Shown in pieces: positions 52,538 through 63,305 of a DNA stretch of 64,000 bases (position 1 is the stretch's first letter; each line of letters starts with the position of its first letter). The stretch comes from Symbiodinium kawagutii. Its lineage: Eukaryota; Sar; Dinophyceae; Suessiales; Symbiodiniaceae. A program made the translations under genes and the position numbers. The notes beneath the pieces are model-generated. The model saw only the letters and a list, made by a program, of their open reading frames with translations, was not told the DNA's origin and searched no databases. The stretch is taken from the NCBI GenBank assembly GCA_009767595.1, contig VSDK01010480.1, positions 930,287 through 994,286 of the forward strand, read 5' to 3'.

Positions 52538-53275
52538 CTGGCTGCCTGTGCCTTCCTCATAGCACAGCCCACAAGCATTGTATCAACTGCTGTTCACTAC
52601 ATCATCTGCATTCATCAACCATAGTTCTCTAAAGATCTTGACTTGCACACAAGTATTTAGCCGTTGCTATCCCATGTCAAGTGGCCACTGACATCGATTC
52701 ATGATGCTACCAAGAGTTCTGCTCATGTCATGAATGGTCATGAATGAATGGAAGATTCATATTTATAGCGCATCTGCAATTCCGAATCTCCAACAGCTAA
52801 CGATCTCCCAACTTGCTAATGTTTATAGCCCAATCGCTAATGATTTACCAACTCAAACATTTGGGTGTTCAAAGCTGGATCTCTCATGAATGTTGGTTGT
52901 TGTTTGTGTACTCCACTATACTAATTGGTTCTCAACCACCACACACCAACGAGTAACAGCTGACCTCCCATTCATTCTTGATCACTCTCGGTAAGAAGTT
53001 GGTTATGGTTGATGACAGGTGGTAAACTTTATTAGAATTCCCGTCATGAACTTCCTATCACAGCCGGAAAAAAACTTCAATAACCAACAATAAATCTATA
53101 TTGATGCTATTGAATAAGCATGTACCACCAGTTCAATCACCTAAACAGTTACTTAACCGCCTAACCGAACATGTTTCCAGAACCTATCTGTAGCTGTTTC
53201 TCCCTATGAAACCATATAAAAACCAAAGAAAAACCATAGAAAAACCCAGCATGTTCAGTTGCTTCGGTGGTTCAC

Positions 53276-53438
53276 CTCCCATCCTTAAGCCATGAAGGCT
53301 CCCCCCACGTGGCACCGTTCCCCGCAGCACCTTCGCCCTCGGAGTAGCGAGCAAAGAGCTCCGCGGCCGTGGCCGCCAGCTCCGCCGGGATGCGCAGCTC
53401 GTGCGCCAGACTGAGCCGCGGAGATCCATGGAGAACGG
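53276..53438 (-). CDS. Unknown gene 2, exon
   Basis: 163 nt, acceptor GGATCAG|C, donor GGGAG|GTGAAC. Encodes VLHGSPRLSLAHELRIPAEL then AATAAELFARYSEGEGAAGN and GATWGEPSWLKDG. Ala-rich helix. In phase with the exon before and, through an Arg codon, with 52384-52537. Confidence 0.6.
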
Positions 53439-53454
53439 CTGATCCATGGTGAGA

Positions 53455-53520
53455 ACTAGCAGCAGCAGTAGCAGCAGCAGCAGTAGTAGTAGCAGAATAG
53501 ACAGAACTAGTAGTAATAGT
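53455..53520. repeat. AGC/AGT trinucleotide repeat
   Basis: AGCAGCAGCAGTAGCAGCAG and GTAGTAGTAGCAG. A similar flanking block (GATCCATG...AGAACTAG, GACAGAACTAGTAGTAA) recurs at 53670-53715, indicating a local duplication. Confidence 0.8.
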
Positions 53521-53812
53521 CGATAGTACTAGATAGTTGATGCTCCATGTTCTCAATCAATTTACTGGTATTTGTTTACAAGCCCATAGTAAACAAGTAA
53601 ACAATTACAAGCATAGTTGATAGATGTTAACAATGGTAGTAGATTGCTACATTAATAGTTGTTCACAGCTGATCCATGTGGAGAACTAGTCGAATAAACA
53701 GAACTAGTAGTAAGATCAATAGCAATAGTTAGTAATAGTAGATGATTACAAGCATAGTTAATAGATTGATACTGGCAGTTGATGCTCCATGCGGGGGAGG
53801 TTGGTAGGTCAC

Positions 53813-53908
53813 CAGCTGCTCCAAGTGGCTGGAAGAGCTGCGGCCGCTCGTTGCTGCGTCCGGCGCCCGGGAAGCTGGGCGTGGGCCGCTTCTCCACGGC
53901 GTCCAGGC
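53813..53908 (-). CDS. Unknown gene 2, exon
   Basis: 96 nt, acceptor CTCAAG|G, donor GCTG|GTGACC. Encodes LDAVEKRPTPSFPGAGRSNE then RPQLFQPLGAA. GC-rich and in phase with both neighbours. Confidence 0.58.
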
Positions 53909-54525
53909 CTTGAGTCGGGGGTGGGTGTTGACTGCTTTGGTTAGTAATGGACCAGTTAAACTGGTTTAGTTAAACCTGGTGGTTGGTGGTTTATAACTGA
54001 CCAGTTCTAGTGGTTGATGGGTGTTTTGTTTGTGGTTTATGGGTTTATAGATGTCATAACTAACCCTTTAGGTTCAACTACCAGTTTTAGAGGTTTATGG
54101 GTGTTAATAGCCAGGAATGACACTTGGTTAAAATGCAAAGTTAGCTAACTAGATTCCATTGGTTGGAGTTGGTTCAAATAGTATTGATCATGGTTGTCAT
54201 TGATAAGCTCTATAACCGGTAGTTGACTACTGATAGCTACTATTGGTGCCTGGTGGGTGGTTTATATCTGACTCAATTATAGGGCTGACACCAGTTATAC
54301 ATAGGGGCTTAAACCCCAACTAATACCAATGATTGGTCGGTGATTGCTAGAATTGGTAGTGTTGGTTATATATATATACTGATTGTTGACATTATGATTC
54401 AGCATATTCTGATTCTTGATATGCTTAACCACCATCAACCACCACTCATTCGTCAAATGGATTAGTGGTTCACCACATCCCCATCCATATTCCCATCATT
54501 CCCATGCGATTCACCGCACCCCCAC

Positions 54526-54588
54526 CTTCGATGGGCGGCAAAGCCTCCTCAGCTGCAAGCCGCTGCGAAACCGCTGGTGGATGCCCAG
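54526..54588 (-). CDS. Unknown gene 2, exon
   Basis: 63 nt, acceptor TCACTCAG|C, donor GAAG|GTGGGG. Encodes GHPPAVSQRLAAEEALPPIE. The last base plus the next exon's first two give Gly, keeping frame. Confidence 0.5.
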
Positions 54589-55499
54589 CTGAGTGATGGT
54601 GGATCATGGTAAAGCAGTGAACAAACATGGCTAATATGAGTTAACCAATGATGGTTGATATTATGATATCAATCATCATCAAATTGGTTACTTGATAACG
54701 GTTGCTGATGGCTAATATTCCATGGTCAACCAGAGTACCCATCATCATTTCGGTATTTATGGTTGTTCATGGTCAATATTTCATGGTTAATTAATAGTGG
54801 TTAACAAATAACCACCACCAACAACAACACCAACAACAACAATGTTTGACAAGATTACTTTCCTTAACATCATTTGCAGTAATTGCCCTAGTTAACCACA
54901 ACAATATGTGCCATTAACATATTAACAACAATTCGTTAATGATAGTCGTCGATTGCTGACGCGCAAGAATCATTAACCATGGCATTCTAATTGGTAAAAC
55001 GACTAATGCTTGTCAATGATGGTTCATAATATATGGTTGATAGCAATGGCCAATAATGGTAAAATATGATTAATAGCCGGTGAGAATAGCAAATAATCTT
55101 GAATAACCATTATTTGTTGCAAATAATGGTTGATAAATGGCTCATGACGATTAGAAATACATGGAAAATAAATGGTTGATCGTAGTGGATCAACCACACG
55201 AACCATCTATTCTTGACCATCACCAATAGTTGTCAACGCTGGGTTAATAAACAATGGTCAATGGCAACCCTGGACCAAGAAACCCCTCGTTGATTAATAG
55301 GGGAGTACCCCCAAAAGCCAAGTGGTTACCGATTAAAATGATAACCAATCCCCAGTTCATAAACCAAGGGGTTAACCATCAGCCACAATCAACCATTTTG
55401 ATGATCCCGAATGATAATCACCCCCATTGACAACCAGTTGATTGATATGTCCAAGGGTTAACATTAAATAGTGATCATCAACCATCCACCATCAGCCAA

Positions 55500-55640
55500 T
55501 CAGCCATTGTATGACCATGATGACCGTCCGCCAAGCCACGAGTAAGGTCTTGCCCATGGTATGCCTGACGTCCGCTGCAACCCGTGCAACCGCCGCAAGA
55601 ACTGCTGGCTGTGACGGTGACCACGACTGGATTCACTGCT
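55500..55640 (-). CDS. Island open in three minus frames
   Basis: All three minus frames are open across the GC-rich core: PAVLAAVARVAADVRHTMGK, SCGGCTGCSGRQAYHGQDLT and QQFLRRLHGLQRTSGIPWAR. The acceptor is probably CGTCACAG| or GCCAGCAG|. Confidence 0.3.
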   Translation of the reverse strand, partial: SSESSRGHRHSQQFLRRLHGLQRTSGIPWARPYSWLGGRSSWSYNG

Positions 55641-55856
55641 GATCATCTGTCACAGTTGGACTTATCCATTGATACATAGTGATTGAGGGTGACATTGTCC
55701 AATGTGACATTGATCACATGTCGATAATGGAAGTTCATAGTGATTTAGAGTGGCATTGTGCATGCTGATTGATGGTCCGATGGCTGAGTTGTCAACCGAT
55801 CTGTGGTGGAGATGGTCCCGTGTGATATTCAAATCTCGTCCCGGGTACCGACTCAC

Positions 55857-55925
55857 CATCGCAGTGGAGAGTGTCGCAACCTGAGTGTCCTCCGAATTGG
55901 TAAACGACACTGGCACTGGAAATCT
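55857..55925 (-). CDS. Candidate exon
   Basis: Ends at a perfect donor (GATG|GTGAGTCGG). Frame VPVSFTNSEDTQVATLSTAM. The 5' border is unclear. Confidence 0.35.
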
Positions 55926-57164
55926 AACATCTTTGGATGATGTCCATCATCATGAGCACAGAGAGAAGGGTGCGCATTGTATATGTGTACACTCACATAT
56001 CCATATACCATGACACACCACTATCAGCCACTACTAACCCCCACGGTGCCACATTGCCCCCGACGGCAATAGTGCAGTGCAAGCTCCGCCTGTGTCTAGG
56101 GCTGTGCACCACCGGCATCTGGCTGGACCTGTGGATGGAAAGTGAGGGAAAGTGATGAATGGTGGGTAAACAACCCCTATAATTAGTAGTTCATAGTGGT
56201 TAATAGTGGTTAATATAATAGTTGTCTATGGATAATAATGGCTAAAAATGATCATTAACTGGATGGTGGTTGAACCACCCCTCTGAAAAAAATACTCAAT
56301 CAACTGTCCCAAATATAGGAGAAGATGAAACATGTAGTACTGGTTGATTGATACAAGTGGTTGATAGTTGATAATAGATAATGTGGCTAAGGATTGCCAA
56401 TTGTTGTCAAGGGTTTATATGATATGAGGGCATCAACCGAAAATCAACAATGGGTTGATGTGACGATGTCGTTCGATCCAATGTTGCCATGTTGCTTGTT
56501 TACTAACTGCAAACAAATGCTAACAACAAATCACCGTCATTTTGACTGACATATTGCTACTGGGAGAATAATTGTTCAGAATCATATGCCGAAAAATGGT
56601 TGATCCCCAGGAATAGTATGGGTGTTTCTCAAAATATGGGACCCGAAAAATGGTTGGTGCAAAGATCACAAGTTAAACTGGCACAAAGCCCTTAGATCAT
56701 CAATTGGTATAAATGATGATTAAGGATCAAAACGGCTACAAATATGTACGACAATGCTTAATACAACGGTGACTAATTATGAACATGTTAAATGATTCGA
56801 ATGAAGAATGGTCCTGGTTGATTTTTGACGCTTGATGGCCAATACAATGGTCAAGATAACGGACTATTTCATAGGAATCGTGACGCAGTAGTGATAAAAA
56901 GCTCCCATGTTCCACTGGTGTTGCTATCAACTAGAGTCAAATTAACGAAGATTTATCCATGGTCAGCCGCCAAGAATAGGCATTGTAATCGTTAATGACC
57001 ATCTATGGTTGACTAGAATTAACCCTGGTCGAATAACCACAACAACCATGGTCAATAACCATCCAAAAAAAGAAACTAAGCCTCTTCTAGGATGTTGACC
57101 GTTAATTCTGGTCAACCATCAAAACAAGTAATCAAATGTAATCAATGAACCATTCAGAACCTCG
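55926..57164. other. Mostly non-coding
   Basis: One weak minus micro-exon (about 56039-56088: GACTALLPSGAMWHRG between CACAG|G and GTTAGT). A family A left end (GTGTTTCTCAAAATATGGG) is at about 56623. The rest is AT-rich repeat words. Confidence 0.4.
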
Positions 57165-57270
57165 GTTTCTTGGCAGTGGCTTCCTCCCCGTGACCCCGCC
57201 CCCCTTCGTGTTTCGAGTGGCTTTTTGGGCTCAGGCCGCACTTCTTTGCTGCCGGAGCTGCCTCGTGGGG
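57165..57270 (-). CDS. Candidate exon, basic
   Basis: Acceptor CCACGAG|G. SSGSKEVRPEPKKPLETRRG in one frame, EAAPAAKKCGLSPKSHSKHE in another. Lys/Arg-rich either way. Confidence 0.35.
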
Positions 57271-57488
57271 TGGCAGCCGCAACCAAGGAGACCCAGCAGC
57301 AGTTGCTAACAACCAACAAGAACCAATCGCAACCAAGGCAAACCAGCAACAACTGACAATAATGCCTAATCATGTGGGGAAGTATACCGACCAAATCAGG
57401 TGGAGAATGATGGCTCATGGCAATTAACCATTGTCATTTACATTCATTTACTATCATCAACCACCATGAACCATTCTGAACCACCCTA

Positions 57489-57640
57489 TCAGCTTGCACG
57501 CTGTCCCTGCAAACTAGCATCAACCAGCTTCTTCACCAACAACTTGACCAACCCACCACTGCGTTGATGGCTTCGACCCATGCCCTGCATGGCCTTTCGA
57601 TGGCTTTCTGCCGCTGGTGGAAGGGCAGGAGCCAGGTCTG
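57489..57640 (-). CDS. Candidate terminal exon
   Basis: ALPPAAESHRKAMQGMGRSH then QRSGGLVKLLVKKLVDASLQ and GQRAS followed by a stop. Protein-like, helical. Acceptor not fixed. Confidence 0.4.
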
Positions 57641-57779
57641 GCGAGCGATCCCAAAGCCAACAGCAGCAACAACAAGGGGATGGTAGGGGTTGATTCGAAG
57701 GGGGTGACAATGTGGTGGTTGACTAACAGTGATAGTGGTGACCATTGTGAGACTGATGGGGTTGATTCAAAGGGGCTGA

Positions 57780-58680
57780 GAGTCATGGTTGACTAATACT
57801 GAGTGGTTGATGATGGATGATTGATGCTTAGTGATGGTTGATTGATGATTACCTAATAGTGCATAACAAAGATTCCTGATGGAAGTTCCTGATTGACTAG
57901 TGACGGTGAAGCGATCGATAATAATGGCTAGTGCTGGTTACTTGATTGTTATTGGTAGTGCTTAACAGTGGTTAAGGAATGTTAAGGATGGTTCATTGAT
58001 GGTTGATAATGGTCAATGAGTGATGGTTAGTGATGGTTCGTGATGGTTAGTGATGGTGTGAACAAATCACTGGTCAATCATGGGTTTATGTTGGTCAGTG
58101 AGGATGGATTGATGGTTGATTGCTGCGCTGCTTGGTGATGGTTGATTGATGACTATGAATGATTATATAGTTGGTCAATTGATGGTTCATAACTAAGAAG
58201 CAGCAAAGGCTCCTGATGGATTGATTAGCGATGGTTGATGATGATGGATGTTGGTTCCTGATTGTTGGTGATGGCTTGCAATGGTTACTGGTGTTTCGAC
58301 AAACATATTAGAAAGCCACGATTGGCAACAAGATGCAGATAAGAATTAACAAGTAATTATTGCTGGCTGGATCATTGCTAGTTCATCTAGAACAGCTGGA
58401 TGGTAGGCCAACCATGCTTTATTCTGATCATTAACACCCAATTGCTGATATGATCAGCATTAACCCATATTATTGTTGATGATTCAATTCCCATATTGAT
58501 ATAATCAATGCTCTGGGATAACAAGAGGATCAACAACAATCATCGACAGCTGGGCAAGCAGAAACGAGAGTACTAACCATTCAGTCAACGTTTGAGTTGA
58601 TCATTGACTGATCAACCATGAAGTGAATCATTATTTACCATTCAATCAACTATTAAGTCAAACATTACAATCACATACCA
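57780..58680. other. No gene seen; TGATGGTTGATTG-rich intronic repeat tract
   Basis: Dense imperfect GATGGTTGATTGATG / AGTGATGGTTCGTGATGG words with no periodic register. Confidence 0.6.
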
Positions 58681-58744
58681 TCACTTCCTGGTCACTTCCT
58701 GGTCACTTCCTGGTCACTTCCTGGTCACTTCCTGGTCACTTCCT
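58681..58744. repeat. Perfect 11-bp tandem TCACTTCCTGG
   Basis: Nearly six perfect copies. Perfect identity suggests recent expansion. Confidence 0.95.
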
Positions 58745-58761
58745 CCAGTTTTCCTCTCTCC

Positions 58762-58980
58762 ATGCGGAACCGGCCTCTCTCGCAACTCGCCTTCGTTGAT
58801 GCCACTCCGGGCCGAGCCTTGGTGATGCCACTTCCGGGGGTTAGGGCAGTTCGGGCGCCCGGCGAGGGAAGAGTTTCACCTCCGCAGTACACTGAGTCCC
58901 CCGCCGACTGCGACGGCCTGCGCAGGGCGAAGCTGCAGCCAGTGAGGCTTAGGATGTCACGATTAGGGGACTTAAGTAGC
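58762..58980. CDS. GC-rich coding-like island, strand unresolved
   Basis: Plus is open for 74 codons from MRNRPLSQLAFVDATPGRAL. Minus has an exon-like piece FALRRPSQSAGDSVYCG (GGCTGCAG| ... GGAG|GTGAAA). Neighbours favour minus. Confidence 0.3.
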
Positions 58981-59449
58981 GCTTAGCTAATGATTTAACT
59001 AGTCCTACTGTATCGCCGTTGGCTAATGATTTAGTCCTAGCATCAGGCTTAGCATGTCGCCATATGTCACCACCAGCGATTAGTTGAAAGTTTTAAGTGA
59101 TAAGCTGATGACCATTGATGATCACTTATGATCGAGTAGTGTTGATGGTTTATTGTTGAATTGTTGCTAAAAAACATGGTGAGTTTATGGCTCACAAATT
59201 GGCAGTCGTTGACTACTCTCCTGCCCGCAACCCCGTGCTCTGATCAGAGCTGGGAGGCTGATGATCGATGAATGCATCGCTGCAATTCAAAGGTGATCGC
59301 CACATTTCGGTCACCGGTTGAGAAACCACCATATTGATCCATATTGGTCTTGTTGTTGATTATTATCCCCTACAACAAACAACTATAATCCCAGTAAGAC
59401 CTTCATGCCATATAAAACCAAATCTAAAGAATAACAAATAGAACCCTTG

Positions 59450-59540
59450 CGTATGGTGCTCCGCCACCATTCAACGCCTGCACCGGTTGGCTTTGTGGCC
59501 GGCTCAGAGGAGGACGGCCTCGGTCCCCCGGTAATCTAAA
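59450..59540. CDS. Coding-like island, strand unresolved
   Basis: Plus: RMVLRHHSTPAPVGFVAGSE ending at GTAATC. Minus: LPGDRGRPPLSRPQSQPVQA after TTCCACTTTAG|. Confidence 0.25.
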
Positions 59541-60049
59541 GTGGAAAAATCCACCTTTTGTAGCTGCTTTACCCATCAATGTGGTGGTTTTCAGCTTCTA
59601 GCTTCGTTTGCCAGAGGGTAACATGGAAAGAAACACAGAAATCCATGTGTTATCATTCACCCAAGGGGCGTTGGATGGTTTCCATTCCACAAACTATCAA
59701 CATCCCTTTGTCGAACGAAGGATGTTGATGACTCAAGCTAACGACCAAGCAAAAAATACCGTTTTGTTTTGTAAGTTAATATTCAGGGCTATCAGTATGG
59801 GGTGACATGTCTATGAGGCTTTGGCATGTTTGATCTGTGATAAGCGAATCTAAAAGACAAAATCGCCGAGGGAGAACCATGAGAATCGTCGAGAATCTGA
59901 ATATGGCTTGCGTTATTATAGCTGACCACAAACAATATGGCGAAGTAACCAACAACCATTGACCACAATGGTTACTAGTTTAGTAGCACGGAATAACTGC
60001 TGAAGAAATCGTATGAACTTGTGGATTCACGGTGATCGGAAACCCAACC

Positions 60050-60112
60050 CAGGGCCCGCACGGCGCTTTATCCGGGCCCCCGAGCGGAAGTCGCTGACAG
60101 GATCACCTGGTG
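60050..60112. CDS. Micro-exon-like island open on both strands
   Basis: Plus: CCCAG|G, ARTALYPGPRAEVADRITW, perfect donor CTG|GTGAGTCG. Minus: CACCAG|G, DPVSDFRSGARIKRRAGPG, GTTGGG donor. Confidence 0.3.
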
Positions 60113-60584
60113 AGTCGCAAAGGATGTGATGCCGAAATGGTGGAGATTGATGGCGTTTAATGGTGGTTAATGGTGGTTGATAATGGTTAAACATGCTTGA
60201 TAATGCTCAATGATGGTTAATAATGGTTCATGAAGTTCCAAAATGGTGGTTGCTGGTGGAGAATGATGATTACTGATGTGATTAATGCTACCTAATTAGC
60301 ATAATTAAATATGAAACAGGAGCCATGGTGATGAAAGGTTTAATGATGTGTTTAATGATACTTAGTTGGTTGATGATTTTTGTCATAATGATGGCATTAT
60401 ATAACCATTGTTTCACGATCAGCTATTAATCAATTAACACGCAATTGATTCATGGTAAATAATCATCATTCGAATGGTGATTTAACAGCAGTCACCATTT
60501 AACCATCATTGAACAATCAGCGAACCAGCGATCCAACGACCAAACTAACCATCCTGAATCATCCCTCCGGCTGCACTTGACAGT

Positions 60585-60804
60585 TCATTGCGACTGTGCA
60601 CGCATGAAGGTTGACCCCACTCTCAGCTCAACCACTTGGTTCCTGGATAGCACTGCCAAGCACTCACCAGGGCCACCAGTTGCCATGGCAAGTTCCACCT
60701 TCCCTGGTGGCACCACCCCGCTGGTCAGGCGCCAAGGCACTGCCGCGAAGCCAATGGACTGTGTGCAGCATCGGCTCTGACCTGGTGCTGTGGTCAGGAA
60801 GCCC
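60585..60804 (-). CDS. Candidate terminal exon (or two exons with a 25-nt intron)
   Basis: Excellent acceptor (TTTGTTTGTTTGACAG|G at 60804). In one frame the island is open to a TGA at 60585: FLTTAPGQSRCCTQSIGFAA ... NQVVELRVGSTFMRAQSQ. In the phase that matches exon 61185-61274 it reads GLPDHSTRSEPMLHTVHWLR to a perfect donor (CCCTG|GTGAGTG at 60668). It can resume after TATCCAG| at 60642 in the NQVVELRV frame, through a 25-nt intron. Confidence 0.45.
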
Positions 60805-60837
60805 CTGTCAAACAAACAAACAAAGACACAAAAAAAT

Positions 60838-60985
60838 GAACTAACGAACTAACTGACAAACTGACTAGTTAACTAACTAACTAACTGACTAAGTAACTTA
60901 ACTAACTAACTACCTAACCAACTGACTAATTCAATAACTAACTGACTAATCAACTAACTAACAACCAACAACCAACTGACCATAC
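60838..60985. repeat. ACTA/AACT tetranucleotide tract
   Basis: Irregular CTAACTAACTGACTAA runs over about 150 bp. Confidence 0.85.
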
Positions 60986-61184
60986 TTAAATATTACTACT
61001 TTCAATTCTCCCCTCGCCATTGGTGAATTGCAGGGGACCAGAGTTAAATTACTAATTGGTTAGGCCACTCCTGGTAGCTCAGCTCCCATTTCAAGGGATC
61101 TATGCAAGACTCCGAATCGCTCCCTCCTAACCACCAGCCAGTTAACAACAACTGCTACTACTACCACCACCAACAACCAACAAC

Positions 61185-61274
61185 CTTTTGCAGCGAAACC
61201 CCTCCCACGGGCCTCTGCCCATCGAGGTTCATCTGCCGAAAAACGCTGCCCTGTCTTGAGCTCATTCGCATCGC
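61185..61274 (-). CDS. Candidate exon
   Basis: 90 nt, 30 codons, acceptor CGTGCAG|G, donor AAAAG|GTTG. AMRMSSRQGSVFRQMNLDGQ then RPVGGVSLQK. Confidence 0.45.
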
Positions 61275-61729
61275 CTGCACGGCAAAATCATGGTTTTTCG
61301 CGAAGTGTGGTGGTCGGTTTATTTACAGCAAGGGGGTTCCAAAATAATTTGCTGCAGGTGTAACCTCTTGTATGTATATTGCTCGTAATGAATCCTAATC
61401 AGAGTAATAACCATGGGATAACCAGTAGAAATAAGGAAGGGATTCGCAACACAACCGCTTTAGTCTATTGAAGCTGAATATCACTCAAAAATGGCAGCCC
61501 ACTTGTTGGCTTCAACAGACCCAAATGAAGCCACAGACGTTATACATCCCTTGGATACTAGTCATCCTTCATGGATCTTCATGGCTTCATTTAGACACTG
61601 CTCAACATCACTATACCCCGTGCATCGGGCACTTTGAACAGCGACGGTGAACCAGTAGACACTGCTTCCTCCAAAAAATGGCCTTACTACTACTGGTCAT
61701 CCCTTGGTCATGACTTGTTTGGACCCCCC

Positions 61730-61850
61730 CATGGGTGTCACAATGGCCGCCCCAGCAGCTTCATCTCCACTGCTGCCGCTCCTTCTTGTGCTTCAACGCA
61801 GGCAGGACCTCGGTCAGTCCCAAGGGGGGTCCACCAAGGGGGCGATGACG
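61730..61850 (-). CDS. Coding-like island
   Basis: Minus frame TDRGPACVEAQEGAAAVEMK then LLGRPL and stop. The plus strand is also open. Confidence 0.3.
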
Positions 61851-62559
61851 GAGCTGTGGCTACCATCAGCATGTCATCCAACTATGTTTCAAAATTGATA
61901 GATGGGTTGCAAACATAGCTGGATGACATACTGATATCAAATTGCTTGTATCCAGCGGCCACTATCAGTTGGTTGTAGATGTCATTTTTTGATGGCATAG
62001 ATAGATATCAAACTGATATCTATATGCCATGAGTTCTACCAATCTTTGCGTGTTCAAACGACCAAAATGGTCGAGCTCTTGGGATGTGAACTACCCATTT
62101 TTGGATGGTTGATTATGACCCATATGTATTATGGCCAGGATATATCCTACCTATTCTTGTAGCTTGTTCTTCCTTTTGATCAATCATTAACCAAATAATC
62201 ATCTAACCATTATGACCATGGCTATTAACCATTGGTCGACCACGACTGCTAGCCACATTGTTGTGGGTCAATCTTAACCCTCCAAAAAAGTGATGAACCA
62301 TCCCCACACTTGGACGATTGTAACTGGTCATGGCTTGGGGATGTGCACAGCTGGGGTACCTGGTATTGACCCACAGCCATGATATGTATATTCATCTTTA
62401 AAGTTATAGAATGATATCCCATACAAGCATGTAGCAATAATGGCTCCATGATTAATGGTCATATCCAACGAAGAATCATTGGCTTAAACCATCTTAAACC
62501 TACTAAACACATTGAATTGATACTAGTTACTTACTAACCCATTGAAGTTATCAGTCCAA

Positions 62560-62660
62560 AATCAATTGAACTAACTAAGAGTTACCACTAATAGTTACCA
62601 CCAGGAGTTGCCACTAATAGTTTCCACTAATACAAGTAGTTACCACTTCTAGTTACTGGC
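62560..62660. repeat. AGTTACCACTAAT tract
   Basis: Irregular copies of AGTTACCACTAATAGTTACC and variants. Confidence 0.65.
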
Positions 62661-62696
62661 AAACTAATAACTGAAACCACCAATCCCAAATCTCCA

Positions 62697-62744
62697 CCCA
62701 ATCTGCTCCGCGCCTTGGCGTTGCGGCCTTTGCACACACGCCTG
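62697..62744 (-). CDS. Candidate micro-exon
   Basis: Acceptor CCACCAG|G, ACVQRPQRQGAEQI, donor TTGG|GTGGAG. Confidence 0.25.
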
Positions 62745-63090
62745 GTGGTTCCCCCGAGGGTCAATCGTGGCTGGTGCTTTTGCTGGTGGTCAAATGGCGG
62801 TAAAATGCTGGTTTCTATGGGGGGGGTCATGATGGTCAAAGGGAGCAAAATGCTGGTTTTATGGAGGTTTTATCATGGTTTGAGGATGGTTGATCGTAGG
62901 CAAGATGGTGAATGATGCTTCAAATTTGTTCATTTGATACCCGTGATCAAAGACTATCAATGATATCATCGACTGTGATCATGGTTGATGAAGGCTAATC
63001 GCTACCGTAGCAGGCTATGCGGTGGTTGATGACTCGCAGTTGATCAGCTCACCATTATCAACAAGGAAACATGTCCAAAATTTGGAAACA

Positions 63091-63150
63091 ATGACCATCA
63101 ATGACCATCAATGACCATCAATGACCATCAATGACCATCAATGACCATCA
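63091..63150. repeat. Perfect 10-bp tandem ATGACCATCA x6
   Basis: Six identical units in a row. Confidence 0.97.
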
Positions 63151-63189
63151 AATTCATCTGATTTCCACCTGGTTCACCATGGGATTTCT

Positions 63190-63305
63190 AGGCTCCACTC
63201 ATGGGGTGCTGGATCCACACCACACACGTTCCGCGCCTCAGGTGGTGGACCGTGTCCGCCGCGCTGTCATCCACAAACCTGTTGCGAGGTGCTGTGCACT
63301 GCGGC
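63190..63305 (-). CDS. Candidate exon
   Basis: Minus frame STPQCTAPRNRFVDDSAADT then VHHLRRGTCVVWIQHPMSGA and stop. Protein-like; borders unclear. Confidence 0.35.

Noticed and set aside
63091..63150. Regular short repeats that could look like a CRISPR array
   Set aside because: Units are contiguous 10-mers without spacers and the context is eukaryotic; this is a minisatellite.
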